Source: Synechococcales cyanobacterium PMM_0003
Lineage (GTDB): Bacteria > Cyanobacteriota > Cyanobacteriia > Pseudanabaenales > Pseudanabaenaceae
NCBI GenBank assembly: GCA_949128015.1
Contig: CASBRC010000055.1
Coordinates: forward strand, 1 to 11,314
DNA: 11,314 nucleotides
Direction of reading: 5' to 3'
In this document: one piece after another, positions 1 to 6,101 of the stretch
How positions within the stretch are numbered: the stretch's first letter is position 1
Layout of the letters: every line of letters begins with the position of its first letter
Program-made: the position numbers and the translations under genes
The notes under the pieces: generated by a model
Told to the model about the DNA's origin: nothing
Seen by the model: the letters and a program-made list of their open reading frames with translations, nothing else
The model's database searches: none

Positions 1-51
1 AAGCTGGCGACATATCTCCGATCAATTGGTGTGAATCCTGATGAAATTTGA
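1..51 (+). CDS. 3' end of an unidentified gene (partial)
   Basis: The first frame is open from the window edge to a TGA at 49-51 and reads KLATYLRSIGVNPDEI. The composition (short amphipathic helix, acidic end) looks like a real protein C-terminus, but 16 residues are too few to name a family. The next recognisable sequence is antitoxin-like debris, so this could also be part of a small toxin-antitoxin gene. That is a guess from context only. Confidence 0.25.
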   Translation, partial: KLATYLRSIGVNPDEI

Positions 52-57
52 AAGATA

Positions 58-196
58 TTAGTTTAGTTCTTTGTAGACATTGGCTTTGGCAAGTCGTACC
101 CAATTCTCTAAAAGCAAATAACGATCTAGTTCAGTTTTCTCTTGTTGTGACAAATCTCCTGTCTTAATTTCGTTCCCATAGTTCTCTCATCTGCAT
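58..196 (-). pseudogene. Frameshifted, 5'-truncated antitoxin-like small gene
   Basis: On the minus strand a 42-codon frame ending at 58-60 contains GDLSQQEKTELDRYLLLENW followed by VRLAKANVYKELN. This resembles the C-terminal part of small cyanobacterial antitoxin-like proteins, in which a 'G-L-(S/T)-xEE-x-EL-x-YLLLE' segment precedes a basic helix. Just upstream, another frame reads MRELWERN and stops. Removing one base of the TT at plus positions 166-167 joins the two as ELWERN-KTGDLSQQ, as expected if a single-base insertion broke an intact gene. The restored product would be only about 45 residues, while such proteins are usually nearer 80, so the 5' part is also missing. The family assignment is from memory of similar proteins. 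The frameshift reading is directly visible. Confidence 0.45.
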
Positions 197-358
197 TTGT
201 TAAGTCAGGAGTGGACCGCATTATCGTCTCAGCTTTCAGATTGTTTAACTAAGGGATATATGGAAGAAAAAGCAAAACGTAGTAGTTGAGATGCTTTTGA
301 GAGGATTTTGGCAAAAATGGCTGATGTGGAACCAGAGGAACGCGATGCTTTTAAGTAA
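182..358 (+). pseudogene. Antitoxin-like small gene interrupted by an in-frame TGA
   Basis: One frame is open on the plus strand from after the TAG at 179-181 to the TAA at 356-358, broken once by TGA at 287-289. It reads YMEEKAKRSS, stop, then DAFERILAKMADVEPEERDA. The two halves make one coherent sequence if the TGA was once an arginine codon (one substitution from CGA or AGA). The pattern 'KAKR-S-R-x-F-x-x-LAK-x-DVEPEE' resembles short cyanobacterial antitoxin-type proteins often found beside PIN-domain toxins. No toxin gene follows. With the minus-strand remnant at 58-196 it makes this stretch a small graveyard of toxin-antitoxin-like genes. Functional suppression of the TGA is possible but less likely than decay. 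Confidence 0.4.
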
Positions 359-430
359 CTGCGATCGCAATATCTTTTATGGCAGGGCGGTTAACTGTAA
401 CAACCTTAAAATGACGACGGGGATCTAGTC

Positions 431-439
431 TGCTAAAAT
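431..439 (+). promoter_or_regulatory. Candidate extended -10 promoter for the PRC-barrel/S4 operon
   Basis: TGCTAAAAT matches an extended -10 (TG-n-TAAAAT) 88 bases before the ATG at 527. No good -35 is present; TGACGA at 412-417 is the nearest candidate, with 16-base spacing. The stretch 359-526 is otherwise non-coding, with a HIP1 site at 361-368 and a weak five-pair GC hairpin at about 476-490. Confidence 0.3.
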
Positions 440-526
440 CATTACTTAGGTATTTACCGTCCTGTTTAGTTCATGCCCCACCCGTTGGGGATTGTTTGGG
501 AATCTTTTTAGAGTCACGTCACCGCC

Positions 527-1528
527 ATGATGCAATCGGAAAATCTTCGTCAACGGGCCGCCGTATTGGGTTTACAAGTCTTTAGCAAGCGATCGGCAAT
601 TCGGCTTGGCATCGTCACACAAATTTGGCTAGATGTCGATCAGCGCAGCGTTACGGGCGTAACTGTCGCTGAACGCTTTATTCCAGGTACACCGATCGGC
701 ATAGGTGACACATTTTTTATGTCCCTCAGCAATATTGATTTGCTGGGGCCAGACGCGATTTTGGTGGATGACGAGTCGGTACTCGAAGATATCTTAATTA
801 CTGAGCGCTACACCACCCTGATTAACAATGAAGTCGTCACGGAGTCGGGTGAGCTGCTGGGTAAAGTCCGCGATTTTAAATTTGACCCTGAGACAGGTGA
901 TTTGCTGTTTTTAATCGTCGCCTCAATTGGTAATCCGATTATTCCTGCTAGCCTGATTAGTACCTATGAGCTTGACGTGAATGAAATCATCGCCGTAGGT
1001 CGCGATCGCATTATTGTCACCGAAGGCATGGAAGATCGGATGACCCAACTTAGTAGGGGGTTGCTAGAGCGTCTAGGACTAGGCAAAGCACCTTGGGAAG
1101 ATGACTTCGAGGATGACTACATGCCGCCATCAACAGCAATTCGCGATAACGCCCTGTCATCGGGCGCAAGAAGCACTTATTCCCCACCACCGCAGCAGCA
1201 ACGTCCCGTCTATCGTCAAGAACAATCATGGGATGATGGCGATAATTGGGCTGAAGAGCGCGTCCCTGTAAACCCTCCACAGCAACAACGTCGCCAAGCT
1301 AGAGCCGAAATCAGACCTGAGCCGCCATCACGTCCGATCGTACCGCCACCAGCACCGATTGACGATTATGACGATGAATATGATGATTTTGAGGATGATT
1401 ATTTAGAATCACCAAAGACTAATTTTCGTAATGAAACCCAACAGCAGATCCGTGATGCTTGGGGCGAAACCAAAATCCCAGACAAGTCCAAACAACGCAT
1501 TCCCGAAGAGGAATTTGACGAAATTTAA
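527..1528 (+). CDS. PRC-barrel domain protein with acidic, Q/P-rich disordered tail
   Basis: The protein has 333 residues. Two PRC-barrel-type halves occupy about residues 10-85 and 95-168; the second has the typical 'GELLGKVRDFKFDPETGDL' turn. PRC-barrels are small beta domains named after the H subunit of purple-bacterial reaction centres, and in other proteins they act in RNA processing or as binding modules. Residues 185-333 are low-complexity, rich in Q, P, D and E, and look disordered. The heptad DDFEDDY occurs twice (192-198, 286-292), as does PPQQQR (221-226, 250-255), suggesting a repeated docking motif. There is no signal peptide or membrane helix, so it should be soluble. ATGs at 527 and 530 are both possible starts. 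The stop overlaps the next ATG (TAATG), implying translational coupling to the S4 protein. The exact role is unknown. Confidence 0.85.
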   Translation: MMQSENLRQRAAVLGLQVFSKRSAIRLGIVTQIWLDVDQRSVTGVTVAERFIPGTPIGIGDTFFMSLSNIDLLGPDAILVDDESVLEDILITERYTTLINNEVVTESGELLGKVRDFKFDPETGDLLFLIVASIGNPIIPASLISTYELDVNEIIAVGRDRIIVTEGMEDRMTQLSRGLLERLGLGKAPWEDDFEDDYMPPSTAIRDNALSSGARSTYSPPPQQQRPVYRQEQSWDDGDNWAEERVPVNPPQQQRRQARAEIRPEPPSRPIVPPPAPIDDYDDEYDDFEDDYLESPKTNFRNETQQQIRDAWGETKIPDKSKQRIPEEEFDEI

Positions 1529-2304
1529 TGCTACCCCGTGACCTACTCAATCATGCTGAAAATAGAGAAACCCTAAGCCGACTGCTAGATTTAGCAGATC
1601 GTGCTATTCAGACTTGGGATGTCGTTTGCAGCGATTTCTTATCTCCGCCCGAAATTACGGAAGCATTGCAAATATTTGGCAAAATGACCGAAATCCACTG
1701 CTTAGCATGGGGTGGTTATGAGCAATCCGAACGCCAAAGATTAGCGATCGCGCGTGCGGAGTTGCCCCTTGATATCTCAATGGTCAGCCTCACGCCGATT
1801 TCGATTTCAGGAAATTTCCTGTTTGACACCGCAACCCATCGCGATTTCCTTGGCGCAATCCTTGGTACGGGTATCGAGCGTCAAAAGGTTGGTGATGTGA
1901 ATGTCTTAGGTGAAAAGGGCGCACAGGCGATCGTCGTACCAGAGCTAATGGAGTATCTGCAAATCCATTTCAATCAAGTACGGACAGTTCCCGTCAAGGT
2001 GACTGCGATCGCATTTGAGGATCTCAAAATTCGCGTACCCGTCACCAAGGAACTCACCTCTACTGAAGCCTCTTTAAGGCTAGATGCGATCGCCTCGTTT
2101 GGCTTTGGGATGTCGCGCAGTAAAATGGTCGATTTGATCAATGGTGACGATGTGCGCGTCAACTGGAAACCCGTTTCTCAGCCAAATTATCAGCTCAAAA
2201 CTGGTGATCTGATTGCCATTCGGGGCAAAGGGCGAGTCACCGTCGGTGAAATTATGATTACCAAAAAAGAACGTTATCGCGTTCAAATGACGCGATCTGT
2301 TTAA
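1528..2304 (+). CDS. Photosystem II S4 domain protein (YlmH-like RNA-binding protein)
   Basis: The protein has 258 residues, close to the roughly 260 expected for the cyanobacterial/plastid 'photosystem II S4 domain' family related to Bacillus YlmH. An N-terminal helical region leads to a conserved core containing FLGAILGTGIERQKVGDV (about 107-124). The C-terminal S4 RNA-binding domain spans about 181-240, with SLRLDAIASFGFGMSRSKM, then GDDVRVNW and LKTGDLIAIRGKGR. S4 domains bind structured RNA, and YlmH relatives associate with the ribosome. The photosystem label comes from the family name, and I see no direct link to photosystem II here. The ATG overlaps the stop of the PRC-barrel gene by one base. 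The stop codon lies inside the left arm of a long palindromic terminator. Confidence 0.88.
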   Translation: MLPRDLLNHAENRETLSRLLDLADRAIQTWDVVCSDFLSPPEITEALQIFGKMTEIHCLAWGGYEQSERQRLAIARAELPLDISMVSLTPISISGNFLFDTATHRDFLGAILGTGIERQKVGDVNVLGEKGAQAIVVPELMEYLQIHFNQVRTVPVKVTAIAFEDLKIRVPVTKELTSTEASLRLDAIASFGFGMSRSKMVDLINGDDVRVNWKPVSQPNYQLKTGDLIAIRGKGRVTVGEIMITKKERYRVQMTRSV

Positions 2305-2341
2305 TCAAAAGGCAGCGCGAAGCGCTGCCTTTTGATTAAAC
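2299..2341. terminator. Long palindromic terminator containing the S4-gene stop codon
   Basis: Two perfect 20-base arms (2299-2318 and 2322-2341) flank a GAA loop. The stem top is GGCAGCGC/GCGCTGCC and its base is A/T-rich (CAAAA with TTTTG), so it resembles a bidirectional intrinsic terminator. The TAA stop of the S4 gene (2302-2304) is within the left arm. Confidence 0.75.
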
Positions 2342-2368
2342 GCTGCTGTTACGTGGAAAAAAATGCAC

Positions 2369-2465
2369 CACATCCCCCAACCCCTCTCCTTTGCAAGGAG
2401 AAGGGGAGCCAGAGTTTTTTCTTGTTCCCCTCTCCTTTGCAAGGAGAGGGGCTAGGGGTGAGGTT
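2369..2465. repeat. Dispersed cyanobacterial palindromic repeat, two hairpin copies
   Basis: Two copies of CCCCTCTCCTTTGCAAGGAG lie in the same orientation (2381-2400 and 2427-2446). Each forms a hairpin; the second has perfect 11-base arms at 2427-2437 and 2441-2451. The outer edges CATCCCCCAACCCCTCTCC and GGAGAGGGGCTAGGGGTGAG are imperfect inverted repeats, so the whole unit is a nested palindrome about 97 bases long. From memory, very similar CCCCTCTCC/GGAGAGGGG units are common between genes in cyanobacterial genomes and have a MITE-like layout. It carries no protein and ends at the lptC stop codon, so it may help terminate the two converging transcription units. Confidence 0.7.
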
Positions 2466-2466
2466 T

Positions 2467-3594
2467 TTAGGGATTCAATGTTGACAGGACATTTGCACCT
2501 GTGACCGAGACAGTTTGCTGTTCGAGATTTGCCACAGCGCGATCGCCTCTGATATTGAGGTTTTTATCAGGTTGTTGATAGACGATATTGCCATTTGCCG
2601 TAATCGTTTTCGTCGGAATTAACCATTCCACCTGATCAGCATTTACCACACCCTGAGACGAACTAAAACTTGCCGATACTTGTCCCGTAAGATTAATCTG
2701 TTCTTTTTCTATTTGTGCTGATCCCTTCTGGGCTTTGACGACAATACCCCGACTCTTACTCGTTCCTGTGAAGGCAACTGGCAGAGTTACTAATTGTTTT
2801 TCAAGATTCCAGACTGCCTGAGATGTTTCAAGGTCAACATCTAGTTTCGGATCTTTAGCTTTAATATCACCCGTGAAGGTAACTTCCTTTTTCTGAATAT
2901 CCCAATTACCTTTATTTGCCGTTAATTGCATTTTATCTTTGACTTGGATCACCGAAATAGGAACATCCGTAAACACGCGATCGCGCTTCGCGTCCCAAGT
3001 AACTTTTTCGCTCTTCATTTCTAGTGGTGGCTCAACCGCGATGACAACTACTTGTTTCTCCAAGCTATAGACATTGGTACTAGGTTTAGCTGTTAGTTCC
3101 TTGCCCGTCATGGTCAGCTTGTCTTCAGGCTTATCGATCTGAATGTTGCCTGTGGCTTTGAGCAGATCCTCTGATGATTTCCAGACCATGCGATCGGCTT
3201 TCATATTGATTTTTTCTTGAATTGCGATCGCCTTAACATTTCCTTCAAGTGAGATCGCTTTGCTAGCTTGATCGATGGTTCCTTTATCGCCAGTTGCTTC
3301 CATTAGGGGTTCACCATCGCGATAAAATTTTCCCTTTACATCTTCAACATCGGCAATTTTGCGATCTTCACGATAGTTAGCGCGTTTAGAAGTAATTTCC
3401 CAGAGCAGCTTTCCATTAGCATCAAATTCTGTGAGGGTGATATTTTGAAGGCTAGAACCAGCCGTTTGCGCGGTTTTATTAAGCGTAGAAATTTCGGGGC
3501 GTAAAAATATAAACCACCCCAGCGCAAACATTAGCACTGTTGCCACAAAAATGATGATAAACAGGCGCAAGTTACGGCGGCTAAATATTTGCAT
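2467..3594 (-). CDS. lptC: LptC, LPS export ABC transporter periplasmic component
   Basis: The protein is 375 residues from the chosen ATG at 3592-3594. LptC is the bitopic inner-membrane protein that takes lipopolysaccharide from the LptB2FG transporter and passes it to LptA. Residues 1-10 are basic (MQIFSRRNLR) and are followed by one membrane helix at about 11-31, then a long periplasmic part. That part is rich in beta strands of OstA/LptC type, for example LTEFDANGKLLWEITSKRA, then repeats of 'MKADRMVWKSSEDLLKATGN' style. E. coli LptC is about 190 residues; cyanobacterial forms are known to be longer with an extended jellyroll, and this fits. The frame stays open to 3645, but those extra residues read through a hairpin and are rejected. 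It lies 67 bases downstream of dus on the same strand. The stop is followed immediately by the dispersed repeat. Confidence 0.88.
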   Translation of the reverse strand: MQIFSRRNLRLFIIIFVATVLMFALGWFIFLRPEISTLNKTAQTAGSSLQNITLTEFDANGKLLWEITSKRANYREDRKIADVEDVKGKFYRDGEPLMEATGDKGTIDQASKAISLEGNVKAIAIQEKINMKADRMVWKSSEDLLKATGNIQIDKPEDKLTMTGKELTAKPSTNVYSLEKQVVVIAVEPPLEMKSEKVTWDAKRDRVFTDVPISVIQVKDKMQLTANKGNWDIQKKEVTFTGDIKAKDPKLDVDLETSQAVWNLEKQLVTLPVAFTGTSKSRGIVVKAQKGSAQIEKEQINLTGQVSASFSSSQGVVNADQVEWLIPTKTITANGNIVYQQPDKNLNIRGDRAVANLEQQTVSVTGANVLSTLNP

Positions 3595-3618
3595 GATGCT
3601 TTTTGATAAAATTACGCG

Positions 3619-3647
3619 ATTTGTGCCGTGCAAAGCACGGCACAAAT
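3619..3647. terminator. Hairpin between dus and lptC
   Basis: Perfect 13-base arms ATTTGTGCCGTGC (3619-3631) and GCACGGCACAAAT (3635-3647) flank an AAA loop in the 67-base gap after dus. No clear T-run follows on the minus strand, so it may be a weak terminator, an mRNA-stabilising element after dus, or a member of the palindromic repeats scattered in this window. Confidence 0.5.
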
Positions 3648-3661
3648 TATAGTTACAGATA

Positions 3662-4735
3662 TTATTGCTTCATGGCGATCGTTTCTGCCATATCTTCAGG
3701 CGCGATCGCCACAAAATCATCCTGATGATTAGCCAATTGCGCGATCGCAAAATCCAGACAATCCATACCATCTTGCACCGACTCAATCCGACAGAGGCGA
3801 TCGCGCAGCGCCGCCGCACCGATAAATCCCTTAGCGTACCAAGTCATATGTTTGCGGGATTGACGAATACCGCGTATGCCTTTGTAATCCCACAGCCCTT
3901 GTAAATGCTCTTTGGCAACTTGTAAACACTCAATAGGTGTTGGCTTCGGTAAATATTCACCTGTTTTTAAAAAATGATCAACCTCGCCAACCAAAAATGG
4001 ATAGCCCAAAGTTCCCCGCGAACACATCACCCCATCCGCGCCCGTTTGCGCTAAACAAGCGATCGCCGCATCTACCGAAAAAATATCACCATTGGCAATT
4101 ACAGGAATCGTCAGTACCTCTTTAACCTTGCGAATCCATTCCCAATTAGCGTTGCCTGTATATCCTTGCGATCGGGTTCTGGCATGGACAGTGATCATCT
4201 TTGCCCCAGCATCCTCCATCCGCTTCGCAAAGTCCAAAATTGTAATTTCGGCATCATCCCAACCGATGCGCGTTTTCACGGTGACGGGTATATCAACAGC
4301 CTCAACCACAGAGCGCACAATCTGTACGGCAAGTTCAGGCTGACGCAGCAAAGACGATCCGCCGCCCTTTTTCGTAATTTTATTAACGGGGCAACCCATA
4401 TTAATATCCACCGTGTCTGCGCCCTCAGCAGCAGCCTTTTGCGCCGCCTCAGCGAGGAAATCGGGACGACAATCAAAAAGCTGGATACTAATTGGCGTTT
4501 CATAGCGATCAATCTCCATCAACTTGGGCAAAGCCGACCTGTGATGTAAATCTGTAGCGCTGATCATCTCGGTATACAGCATCGAATCAGGAGCATAGCG
4601 CCGCACCAAACGCCGAAACACCAAATCTGTCACCCCTGACAATGGCGATTGCAGCACCCGACTTTGAAGAGTGACATTGCCAATAGTCAAAGGTTCAGTA
4701 AATTTTTGCGGTAATTTAGATAGGTCAGAAACCAT
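3662..4735 (-). CDS. dus: tRNA-dihydrouridine synthase (DusB-like)
   Basis: The protein has 357 residues from the ATG at 4733-4735. It is an FMN enzyme that reduces uridine to dihydrouridine in tRNA using NADPH. Visible family motifs, counted from the chosen start, are LQSPLSGVTD near residue 28 (FMN binding), INMGCPVNK with the likely catalytic Cys near 115, the basic-glycine stretch TKKGGGSSLL just after it, VHARTRSQGY and IPVIANGDI for the barrel and FMN phosphate, and GVMCSRGTLG. Length and motif order match the DusB/NifR3-like group. Which uridine it modifies cannot be read from sequence. The frame is open back to 4849, but those residues (arginine-rich, no family similarity) cover the intergenic region shared with the divergent kinase gene, so the internal ATG is preferred. 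lptC follows on the same strand. Confidence 0.93.
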   Translation of the reverse strand: MVSDLSKLPQKFTEPLTIGNVTLQSRVLQSPLSGVTDLVFRRLVRRYAPDSMLYTEMISATDLHHRSALPKLMEIDRYETPISIQLFDCRPDFLAEAAQKAAAEGADTVDINMGCPVNKITKKGGGSSLLRQPELAVQIVRSVVEAVDIPVTVKTRIGWDDAEITILDFAKRMEDAGAKMITVHARTRSQGYTGNANWEWIRKVKEVLTIPVIANGDIFSVDAAIACLAQTGADGVMCSRGTLGYPFLVGEVDHFLKTGEYLPKPTPIECLQVAKEHLQGLWDYKGIRGIRQSRKHMTWYAKGFIGAAALRDRLCRIESVQDGMDCLDFAIAQLANHQDDFVAIAPEDMAETIAMKQ

Positions 4736-4872
4736 GTCTTCAAGGTTTGCCCTAGATTTTACTTTTCGGGGCGCTATATACAAAGGTATAGTAGTTTTAA
4801 TATTTTTTGTGACTCTTCGTCTACGTGCGATCGCGATTACGCTAATCAAAACAAATTAACTAAACAAAATTT

Positions 4873-4888
4873 AAGGAGAAAAAATTTG
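4873..4888 (+). promoter_or_regulatory. Strong Shine-Dalgarno deciding a TTG start for the kinase gene
   Basis: AAGGAGAA at 4873-4880 is the best ribosome binding site I saw in the window. It sits seven bases before TTG at 4886-4888, and the frame from there begins MSKKHPVISVTGSSGAG, exactly where relatives start. No ATG is available in that stretch. The remaining dus-kinase intergenic region (4736-4872) is A/T-rich and must hold two divergent promoters, but I cannot pick convincing -35/-10 pairs. TATAGT at 4787-4792 is a possible plus-strand -10. Confidence 0.7.
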
Positions 4889-5791
4889 TCTAAAAAACAT
4901 CCAGTTATTTCTGTAACAGGTTCATCTGGAGCTGGCACTAGTACTGTTAAACGTGCTTTTGAGCATATCTTCACAATGCAAAAGATCAAGGCGGCGATCG
5001 TCGAAGGCGATAGCTATCACAGATACAATCGCGTAGAAATGCGCGAAGTGATGAAAAAAGCTTCTGAAGAAGGTCGCAACATGAGTCACTTCGGCTTAGA
5101 AGCAAACGTGTTAGACAAGCTAGAATCACTCTTCTATGAATATGGCGAAACAGGTAATGGTCAAAGACGTTACTATCTCCACAGTCCCGAAGAAGCTGAG
5201 CACCACAATGGTCGCCTAGGTACTGAATCAAAAGCTGGTGAATTCACCCCTTGGGAAAGCATCGAATCTGGCACAGATATGCTTTTTTATGAAGGGCTGC
5301 ACGGTGGCATTGTTGCCAAAGATATTGACGTAGCGCAGCATGTTGATTTACTAGTTGGTGTAGTTCCGATTGTAAATTTGGAATGGATTCAAAAAATCCA
5401 TCGTGATAATGCTGAGCGTGGTTATAGTGCTGAGGCGATCGTTGATACGATTTTGCGTCGTATGCCAGACTATGTAAATTACATCGCGCCGCAGTTTTCC
5501 AACACTCACATTAATTTCCAGCGTGTTTCTACAGTTGACACTTCCAATCCTTTCATCTGTCGCGATATCCCGACTCTTGACGAAAGCCTTGTTGTGATCC
5601 ACACCAATCGTTGCTTCCGTGAGAAGTTCAAGATTGACTTCCCTTACCTATTAGACATGATTCATGATTCATTCATGTCACGCCATACTACTTTGGTTGT
5701 CCCTGGTGGCAAAATGGGCTTTGCCATGGAGTTGATTCTCCAGCCGCTAATTGATTCAATGCTGGTTGAATCTAAAAAGCTAAGAGGATAA
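4886..5791 (+). CDS. prk: Phosphoribulokinase, class I (proteobacterial type)
   Basis: The protein has 301 residues. Phosphoribulokinase makes ribulose-1,5-bisphosphate from ribulose-5-phosphate and ATP, the step feeding Rubisco. The P-loop GSSGAGTST is at residues 12-20. EGDSYHRYNR gives Asp42, His45 and Arg49 at the same numbers as the Rhodobacter sphaeroides enzyme. WIQKIHRDNAERGY supplies Lys170, Arg173, Asp174 and Arg178, equivalent to the Rhodobacter Lys165, Arg168, Asp169 and Arg173 shifted by a short insertion near residue 105. LLFYEGLHG-type, NFQRVSTVDTSNPF and IDFPYL motifs also match. These are features of the class I octameric enzymes, which are allosterically controlled by NADH and AMP. 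The class II cyanobacterial/plant form has a GDSGCGKST P-loop with redox-active cysteine, absent here. All catalytic residues are present, so it is probably active. The start is TTG. A strong hairpin terminator follows. Confidence 0.92.
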   Translation: MSKKHPVISVTGSSGAGTSTVKRAFEHIFTMQKIKAAIVEGDSYHRYNRVEMREVMKKASEEGRNMSHFGLEANVLDKLESLFYEYGETGNGQRRYYLHSPEEAEHHNGRLGTESKAGEFTPWESIESGTDMLFYEGLHGGIVAKDIDVAQHVDLLVGVVPIVNLEWIQKIHRDNAERGYSAEAIVDTILRRMPDYVNYIAPQFSNTHINFQRVSTVDTSNPFICRDIPTLDESLVVIHTNRCFREKFKIDFPYLLDMIHDSFMSRHTTLVVPGGKMGFAMELILQPLIDSMLVESKKLRG

Positions 5792-6062
5792 TAAAAAGGG
5801 GCGCGAAGCGCCCCTTTTTTGTTTAAAAATTCTATCTGTAGGATCAAGAATTTGGCTGACTGTATAAGGACAATCTGACGGTAAATCTGGATAGTCAAGA
5901 GGCGTTTCTCTCACAATTAACGACTGTGCTAATTTATAAGCATCAATTACCGCTTGATCAAGATAGGACTTTAAAGTGGGATTATCTGCTAAATGGAGAG
6001 TAATGCGATCGCATTGTTCGATAATTGTCGATCTCCAGCTTTCATAACGTAAAAAATACCGT
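5780..6062 (-). pseudogene. 5'-truncated DUF29 family gene
   Basis: The minus-strand frame contains YESWRSTIIEQCDRITLHLA, then DNPTLKSYLDQAVIDAYKLA and a PDLPSDCPYTVSQILD ending. This is the C-terminal half of DUF29 proteins, a family abundant in cyanobacteria whose members are about 140-150 residues. Their typical order is a helical N-terminus, then 'SWR-x-TI', then 'CPY-x-x-x-Q-(I/V)LD'. Everything before about SWR is missing: upstream the frame runs into a palindrome at 6062-6101, has only a TTG (6086-6088) as a possible start and then meets a stop. Downstream the frame runs through the kinase terminator and stops inside the kinase gene (5780-5782), so the natural stop also seems lost. The function of DUF29 is unknown; I take this as a remnant. 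Confidence 0.7.
5793..5820. terminator. Bidirectional intrinsic terminator after phosphoribulokinase
   Basis: AAAAAGGGGCGC (5793-5804), loop GAA, then GCGCCCCTTTTT (5808-5819) form a 12-pair perfect hairpin, and the T-run continues to 5820. It begins one base after the kinase stop codon. It is symmetrical, so it could also stop minus-strand transcription coming from the fructosamine kinase side. Confidence 0.88.
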
Positions 6063-6101
6063 AAGTAGCTAGCAGTAGCGCACGCCAATGCTAGCTACTT
6101 A
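6062..6101. repeat. Inverted repeat joining the fructosamine kinase end to the DUF29 remnant
   Basis: TAAGTAGCTAGCA (6062-6074) and TGCTAGCTACTTA (6089-6101) are perfect 13-base arms around a 14-base centre. The right arm contains the stop codon of the fructosamine-kinase-family gene (6099-6101), and the left arm is where DUF29 similarity has ended. It could act as a terminator, though no T-run follows directly on the minus strand, or mark the recombination point that removed the DUF29 5' half. Confidence 0.65.

Noticed and set aside
2381..2451. Possible CRISPR-like repeats
   Set aside because: There are only two copies, each is self-palindromic, and they are separated by one short spacer inside an outer inverted repeat. 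This fits a dispersed palindromic repeat better.
3595..3645. Upstream extension of lptC to 3645
   Set aside because: The extra 17 residues read through the hairpin arm between dus and lptC and put polar sequence before the normal basic-plus-membrane-helix start. The ATG at 3594 fits the family.
4166..4549. 127-codon plus-strand frame opposite dus
   Set aside because: It lies wholly antisense to a well-supported enzyme gene, and its product shows no recognisable features.
4736..4849. Upstream extension of dus to 4849
   Set aside because: The added residues lack family similarity and occupy the divergent promoter region. The ATG at 4735 leads straight into the usual DusB-like N-terminus.
6086..6088. 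TTG as a real start for an intact short DUF29 gene
   Set aside because: It lies between the arms of the inverted repeat without a ribosome site, and the first residues do not match the family.
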